A DNA stretch of 64,000 bases, taken from contig NC_081407.1 in NCBI RefSeq assembly GCF_030272615.1, positions 144,962,897 through 145,026,896 on the forward strand, given 5' to 3'. Of the stretch, positions 58,625 to 64,000 are shown in pieces. This stretch comes from Cryptomeria japonica (taxonomy: Eukaryota; Streptophyta; Pinopsida; Cupressales; Cupressaceae). The stretch's first letter is position 1. The number at the start of each line of letters is the position of its first letter. The translations under genes were made by a program, and so were the position numbers. The notes beneath the pieces were generated by a model, which ran no database searches, had not been told where the DNA came from, and worked only from the letters and a program-made list of their open reading frames with translations.

Positions 58625-59067
58625 TGTTGTGACCATTTCACACATCGCCCCATCGCAAATGGGGACCCCCTCTTTTTGCTTGTTTTTCGCTTGTTTTCGC
58701 TTTTGTTTTTAGGGTTTTGTTAGTTAGTTAGTTGTCTGGATTTAGGGCCAAGCCTTAGGGTTTTAAATTGTGCCTTTTCAAGCCATAATCCAGTCGTTTT
58801 TGAGAGCTTTTGAGCTTCCTTTTCTAGAATGCAAATTTTGAATGCAATGATTTCGCTAAAATGGTCTAATTTTCAATTGGAATGTTCATGCAGAGCTTAA
58901 ATTTGTCTAAGTGTTGAAGATGAAATGTGAATTTTTGTCCGATTGAATATTTTGACCAAATTTTGACTTTTTTGAATTTTGATCCTGGGCATTGGAATTG
59001 ATTTGTTTTTGCCTCGTGAAGTGTTAAAATGTGAAAAATCTTGTTATTTTGGCCTGTAGGAGCAAAA

Positions 59068-60666
59068 TCGCTCCTGTCCCTCAGTGAAGGACGGGAGCTC
59101 ATTTTCAAATATCTCAGTGTCCTTGCAGAGTCCAGACAAATTTTACGTTTGAAGTGATGGAGAATGACGAGATCTTTCCATTGAATATAAATTGAAGATT
59201 TTCATGAGCACAGAAATGCCTCCAGGAGGAAAATCGCTCCTGTCCCTCAGTGAAGGACCGGAGCTACAATTCAAATTTCGCCTTGTCCTTGCAAGATTTT
59301 GAAAACTTAATGATTTGAGGACGTCCAAAGGCAGATACTTTGCCAAATGAATATAATTTGAGATGCAAAAACGAAGGAGAATGACCTATATTGACCAAAT
59401 CGCTCCTGTCCCTCTCCAAGGGACCAGGGCGAGGTACCTTGTAGCTCTCGTCCCTCTCCCAGGGACCAGAGCGATTTCCTTCATTTTGCAAAATCCAGAC
59501 AAGGGTCAAGGCAAGTTTACGTTCAAAAACAAAGGAGAACATGAGATGAGCGCATTGAATATAAATTGAAGATTTTTGGGACGTCCATACCAGTGTTAAA
59601 TGCCTAGTTCGCTCCTGTCCCTCAGGAAGGGACCAGAGCGATTTTTGATATAATTGCCTTTCTTGCAAAGTTACAAATGATGTCGAGGCATGGACGGATA
59701 GAGTGAAGAAGGACGAGTCCGTTGAATATAAACTTGGAACCTGGCAAAGTGAAAGGAAGGCCACAAGAGCAAGTTCGCTCCTGTCCCTCTCCAAGGGACC
59801 AGGGCGATACAATGATTATTTTGCTCCTCACTCAAGTTAAAACCGATCTAAGTCAAGACAAAGGGTGGCAAGGACATTTCAAGACATCTTCATTGAGCAC
59901 AAGCACTTAAAGGTCATCACAATGAAGAGATTTACACTCTAAGACCCAGATCGCTCCTGTCCCATAGGAAGGGACCAGAGCGATATCTACATAATGGCAT
60001 AGATTTCAAAAGGCAAACAAGTTTCGAGCAACCAAGAAGGTCGAAAGGACATCATTTCTCGTAATGAAGATGATTGCAAGTTGGTACAAACAAGAACAAG
60101 CACATAATGATGAACTTCGCTCCTGTCCCTCAGGAAGGGACCAGAGCGATGTTAGATGTATTGATCATTTTGAGCAAGATTTACGTAAGGACAAGATTTC
60201 GCAAGGTCTTAGAGGGTCCACGGAAAGGTAGAAGGGTGATGCATGAAGATTTCAAACGTTAAATAATCACCAAAATGGACCTAGGGACCATATCGCTCCT
60301 GTCCATCTCCAAGGGACCAGGGCGATTTGCTTTGGATCCTTCGTTTTGCTTCAAGTACGTGCAAAGTCAAGACGCCATAAGGATAAACAAGGTTCGAGCC
60401 ATCATTTGATGATAACATGCAAGAGTTTTAAACGTCCAAACATTGCTAATCAAGGTAAAAGCTCATATCGCTCCTGTCCTTTGGACAAGGACCAAGGCGA
60501 TACTATCAAAACACTCACGTTCCTTCGAAGATCAAGGCGAAGCGAGGTTAGGAAGTGCGAAGGACAACGTTTGAAGGACATTGCAAAGGAGATCGAAGTT
60601 TAAAAGTCGCCAAGATCAAGGAGAAATTATGGATCGCTCCTGTCCCTCTCCAAGGGACAAGGGCGA
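59068..60666 (+). repeat. Array of 11 hairpin motifs
   Basis: Starts at 59068, 59234, 59400, 59444, 59609, 59775, 59951, 60117, 60293, 60468 and 60634. Steps are 166, 166, 44, 165, 166, 176, 166, 176, 175 and 166 bp. The motif is the same as in the LTR at 17899, while the spacers differ strongly in the right half. Confidence 0.9.
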
Positions 60667-60756
60667 TGGTCCCTTTAATACGTCCAAACACATAATAAAA
60701 GCAAATGGAATAAGCGCGAAAGGAATGAGCATAGGTGTTATTCGCCTTGCAATGAT

Positions 60757-61118
60757 ATGAAGAAGGCTACAAAGATGTCCAAGATGATTCGAGATGAGAC
60801 TGGATCTAGAAAACTGCAGATAGCTACACCGGCAGCAGACAAATATGAAGGTGAGATCCTAGCAGAGGATTATCATATACAGACTATTGAGTTAGGACCT
60901 TCCACAGCGATAGAACAAAGGAACTTGAACCTACTTGGGACACAGCTCTTCTAGATGCATTTGATCAGGTTATCCACTTAGAAGAGAGTATCAAGAATCT
61001 TCCCGAGATTCCAAGCACAGAAATCGAAGGAATCGTGACAAAATTCATTGCATATGCTAAGAAAGAGAATTGGAAAGGGAATAAGATTCTAGATGAAAGG
61101 TTGTTACAGATGACATGA
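60757..61118 (+). pseudogene. Remnant of the U3 ORF family inside the LTR
   Basis: 60757-60954 encodes ..RKLQIATPAADKYEGEIL.., followed by AEDYHIQTI. It aligns with RTLHIATPPVDK...ADYSITT of the large ORF at 5291-8938 (about two-thirds into its 874-codon core). A frame change near 60930 leads to LLDAFDQVIHLEESIKNLP.. ending at TGA 61116-61118. It lies between the hairpin array and the telo-box/TATA promoter. Confidence 0.7.
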
Positions 61119-61221
61119 CATCTTATTTCTCATTGGTTGATACCTCCTAGATTTTTGTGCCAAATTTAATATTTGGCTATGTATTTAATGTTGTTCAGTA
61201 AAAAAGGAGGTCATTTGTAAC

Positions 61222-61311
61222 AAACCCTAATTAGGGTTTAGGTGTCATGATCTTGTCCATTGATTTACTTTCAATCTGGACCTTTCATTGTAACTGGGGA
61301 TGCTATTTATA
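61222..61311 (+). promoter_or_regulatory. LTR core promoter: palindromic telo-box plus TATA box
   Basis: AAACCCTAATTAGGGTTT at 61222-61239 and TATTTATA at 61304-61311, with the same spacing as in the other two LTRs. Confidence 0.7.
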
Positions 61312-62173
61312 CCCCCATTTTCCATTTCATTTGATAATAGTTAATAGCCGAATAGTCAGATAAGAGTGAAATAGAGAGATTAGAAGTGTAAGCAATTTTT
61401 ATTTTGTAGCAAGATTGAGTCTTGAAGAGAGAAATTCAAGCAATTGTTGTATATGATGACTTGGAATTCAATAAAATATTGAAGTTATGGTGTTTTGTTG
61501 CAAATTTCTTGAGTTATCTTCATGGTTGTTGGATGTACTTGAATCATGCTCAATCAAGGTAGTTTGTTAATTTGAAAGACTAAGTGTGAGATTTGATATT
61601 TGGTAGGATTCGCAATCCAAACCACTAGCTTCTTGCTGATTGTAGGAACGCCTTGCGTGGTCGACTGGAAAACATTTTGAGTCCTTAACCTTCAAGCATT
61701 TTCGCATCTAGGACATGTACCTTCGTAGTAGTGTCCTTGGTCTTTGATGCATTGAACACCATTATTACCTTAGAAGATCGCACTAATTTCAATTGAGTTG
61801 TTACCTTATGGCAAAATTGAAGTTAGTTGAGTCTTGCCAAATCTCATTCATGCTAAGTCGTTCATAGGGTTAGGCTAGATTAGACTTCCTTAAACCCTGT
61901 CCTTTTTCCATTTTTTTGAAAGTTCCTTTTAGATTAGTAAAATCTTCGAGCATTTGAATCCGTAAGACGCCTTGGAGGAAACAGCAAATCACATCATACC
62001 ACTAAAAAGCTTGTCCACACGTGGAGACCCCACTAAAAGAACCTTGGAGTCCATCTAACTGATCCTTTTTGCAGATCTTCAGCAGTTAGAGACTATTTTC
62101 TCAAGAGAGGATAAGATGCCTGTCGGTATTTTATTCTGTGTATGATTGTGTACAAAATACACGTCAACAGAAT

Positions 62174-62190
62174 TGGCGCTAGAAGGAGGG
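62174..62190 (+). other. Primer-binding site
   Basis: TGGCGCTAGAAGGAGGG lies four bases after the LTR end and is identical to the PBS at 22792; here it is single. Confidence 0.85.
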
Positions 62191-62263
62191 CTCTTTAGTT
62201 CAAAGTTCGAAGTCCGAAGATTTTGAAAAGAGAAAAACATTGCAAACATGATCATGAAGTACG

Positions 62264-64000
62264 ATGGTGTTGCCGAATGAAGGACTGAATCAAGTGGTGC
62301 AACCCAATTTGCAAATAGGCAATACCCAAGAAGACATCATTTCCCAATTGAATCAAGTAGCTTGGAACGCAAGGAGAAGCCAAGTCGAATATAACAGAGT
62401 CAGAATCATCCTAGAGCAAGAGGAAGATATAGCCGAAGAACATCAAAGGGTCATAGCTAGGAATCTTCGCAATCAAAGGAACCCACAATAATCCTTGCAA
62501 GACTTCACGCTGGATCGCATTGGTTCATTCTCGCCCGAGAAACATCAAAGGTTGTTGAGGTCCACACCAGGCATCAAAGATCTAAGTGAACTTCAGTTTA
62601 CTTCCAAAGCAAAGCGAGTTAAGAGAGAGGACACTCCCAAAGAGTTCGAACTGAGATTGGAAGGATCTCCTGAGTCATCACAAGTTCTTCAAGAACAAGT
62701 ACAAGCGGCGATCCAATCTAGTATCCAGGCGATTTCACAAACAAAGAGCCAAGCTAGTTCATCAAGTTCAGTTTCAAGGAATACAATGGCTCATCGTGCT
62801 CCACCTCCACCTCCTCCTCCTCATGTACTTAATGGTGCGACGTGGCTAGTCAACAATCCATCACCATTGGAATTTGCAGTTTATCATGATATGCCAAAGA
62901 ATCCAGAACACTTTTGCTCCAAGTTCAATGTTAGTGATTTCCATCGCACGGCAGAAGATCACATCAAGATGTTCGAGGACCTTCTTCGTAACAGACAAAT
63001 TGAATATGGAGATGTGGCATGTAGGCTTTTTCCCTACTCATTGGGGGAAGAGGCATACTTTTGGTTTATTCATTTGCCTACAGGGTCCATCAGGACTTGG
63101 GACGCAATGAAAGACGCATTCATTGCCAAATTTGGCATCCCAACTACGCCAGCGGAGTTATACAGACAGTTTGTTGAGGTTCGAAGGAGGGAACATGAAC
63201 CTATTACTTCCTTTAACGACAGATTTCACCGAGCCTACACAATGTTACGTCCTCCTTATCTTATCGCAGATCCAAGGGAAATTTACTATGGAGCCTTAGA
63301 TCACCTCACAGCTATGTTCGTAAGGACACATCCAACTCCGAATGATCTAAATGCGGCCTATACAAGAGCCATTGAAGTGAGTAAGCACATGGGACAAAAC
63401 ATCACTGGACCACTACTACATATGGGACCCGTCGCAGCACCTAACCAGATGCAAGCAGTTGGCACAGCCTTGGCCAACCAAACTCCAGTCATGAATCCAA
63501 TCCCGCAAGCGACATATCCCAACGTACAGCCGGCAAATCAGTTGGTCCTTCACCCAGGAGCTCCAATCTCTCAAGCCGCACCCGCTCAACCTGTGTACCT
63601 GCAAAACGCTACAAATTCGTCAAGGACACAAGAAGAGAAAGACGAAATGAAAGAGCTAATTGAACAAGTCAAGAGGCTATCGACCGAGGTAACTCACTTG
63701 AGGAACCAGAATAATCAACTCCAGAGCATGCAGAGGGCCAATCATGGCCAACACACGAACAATCAGAATTTCCAAGGGAATAATAATCAAGGATTCAGAA
63801 ACAATTATCAAGGAAATAATAATCAAGGTTTCCAAAGAAGACCATGGAATACAGCTCCAAACAATGGAAATGTGGTGACACCCTTGGACAATCCACCAAA
63901 TGCGCAAAGTCAAGAGAACCCCTCTTCGAGCAAAGTGTTTTTAGCCGAAGCAGCCTTGTCCAGTTGGTGCAGACTCCACAACACGAACCAGCATTCCGAG
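62264..64000 (+). pseudogene. Ty3/gypsy gag, 5' part, one in-frame stop
   Basis: The frame opens at the ATG of 62264 and continues to the window end (579 codons) with a single TAA at 62489-62491. A downstream ATG at 62786 starts MAHRAPPPPPPPHVLNG, which could serve as an alternative start and would leave an intact product. The retrotrans_gag core follows, with LFPYSLGEEAYFWFIHLP, then TWDAMKDAFIAKFG and FNDRFHRAY. After it come a Pro/Gln-rich linker, a short coiled coil and Asn/Gln-rich NNQGF repeats. The zinc knuckle and pol are not reached. It would form the particle shell and package RNA of this family. Confidence 0.88.

Larger units (their letters stand above)
58625..62169 (+). mobile_element. 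5' LTR, 3545 bp, of the gag-bearing element
   Basis: The first 950 bp align with the LTR at 17899. It then jumps between hairpin copies, so part of the array is missing, probably by unequal recombination between motifs. It carries a relic of the U3 ORF (60757-61118) absent from the 17899 LTR. Left flank CATAC (58620-58624) is the candidate target site. Confidence 0.88.
58625..64000 (+). mobile_element. Gypsy-type long-LTR element with gag, running out of the window
   Basis: 5' LTR 58625-62169, PBS 62174-62190, gag from 62264 to the window end. LTR termini (TGTTG...CAACA), terminal hairpin, hairpin array, telo-box and PBS match the non-autonomous element at 17899. Pol, if present, lies beyond 64000. 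Confidence 0.88.

Overview
Plant nuclear DNA built almost entirely from nested LTR retrotransposons; I see no host gene, rRNA, tRNA or CRISPR array. The size of the LTRs (3.5 to over 7 kb), the AT-rich spacers, the Ty3/gypsy chromovirus and Ty1/copia remnants and the layered insertions suggest a large seed-plant genome, probably a gymnosperm. That assignment is inference; no single marker proves it.

Layout. 1-2863: 3' part of a long LTR (+), ending CGTCAACA. 2864-4140: unassigned. 4141-11458: a related long LTR unit (-) with a degenerate CCGAA-type array and a decayed ~1216-codon reading frame upstream of its TATA box. 11459-12636: LTR of a minus-strand chromovirus. 12637-17538: solo long LTR (TSD GGACA) at the PPT/LTR boundary of that chromovirus. 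17539-17898 and 30972-31345: the chromovirus integrase C-terminus, split by a complete non-autonomous element at 17899-30971 (TSD GGTCC) with two nearly identical 4.9-kb LTRs, three tandem primer-binding sites and one novel 576-aa ORF. 31346-45363: fragments of older gypsy and copia elements, including a run of covarying hairpins at 40534-40743. 45364-49355: non-autonomous copia element (gag plus a protease remnant with DSG changed to DSR). 50336-58250: complete non-autonomous copia-type element (TSD CTAAG) whose pol is replaced by a 1124-codon frame. 58625-64000: 5' LTR, PBS and gag of a gypsy element of the same family as 17899-30971.

Most interesting signals. (1) The long LTRs carry 11-13 copies of a hairpin motif spaced mostly 166 bp apart, with some 175-176 bp steps. 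Pairing is kept by compensatory and G-U changes, while the spacers drift. (2) A protein-coding frame sits inside the U3 of this LTR family, between the array and the TATA box. It is seen as a large pseudogene at 5291-8938 and as a remnant in the LTR at 60757-61118. (3) A palindromic telo-box lies 65-66 bp upstream of the TATA box in three diverged LTRs. (4) Twin hairpins just upstream of the 3' LTR (25708-25807) have equal 25-nt conserved loops and covarying stems. (5) Another covarying hairpin series lies at 40534-40743. The gag-bearing element at 58625 shares LTR ends and PBS with the pol-less element at 17899, so its family is a plausible source of proteins acting in trans.
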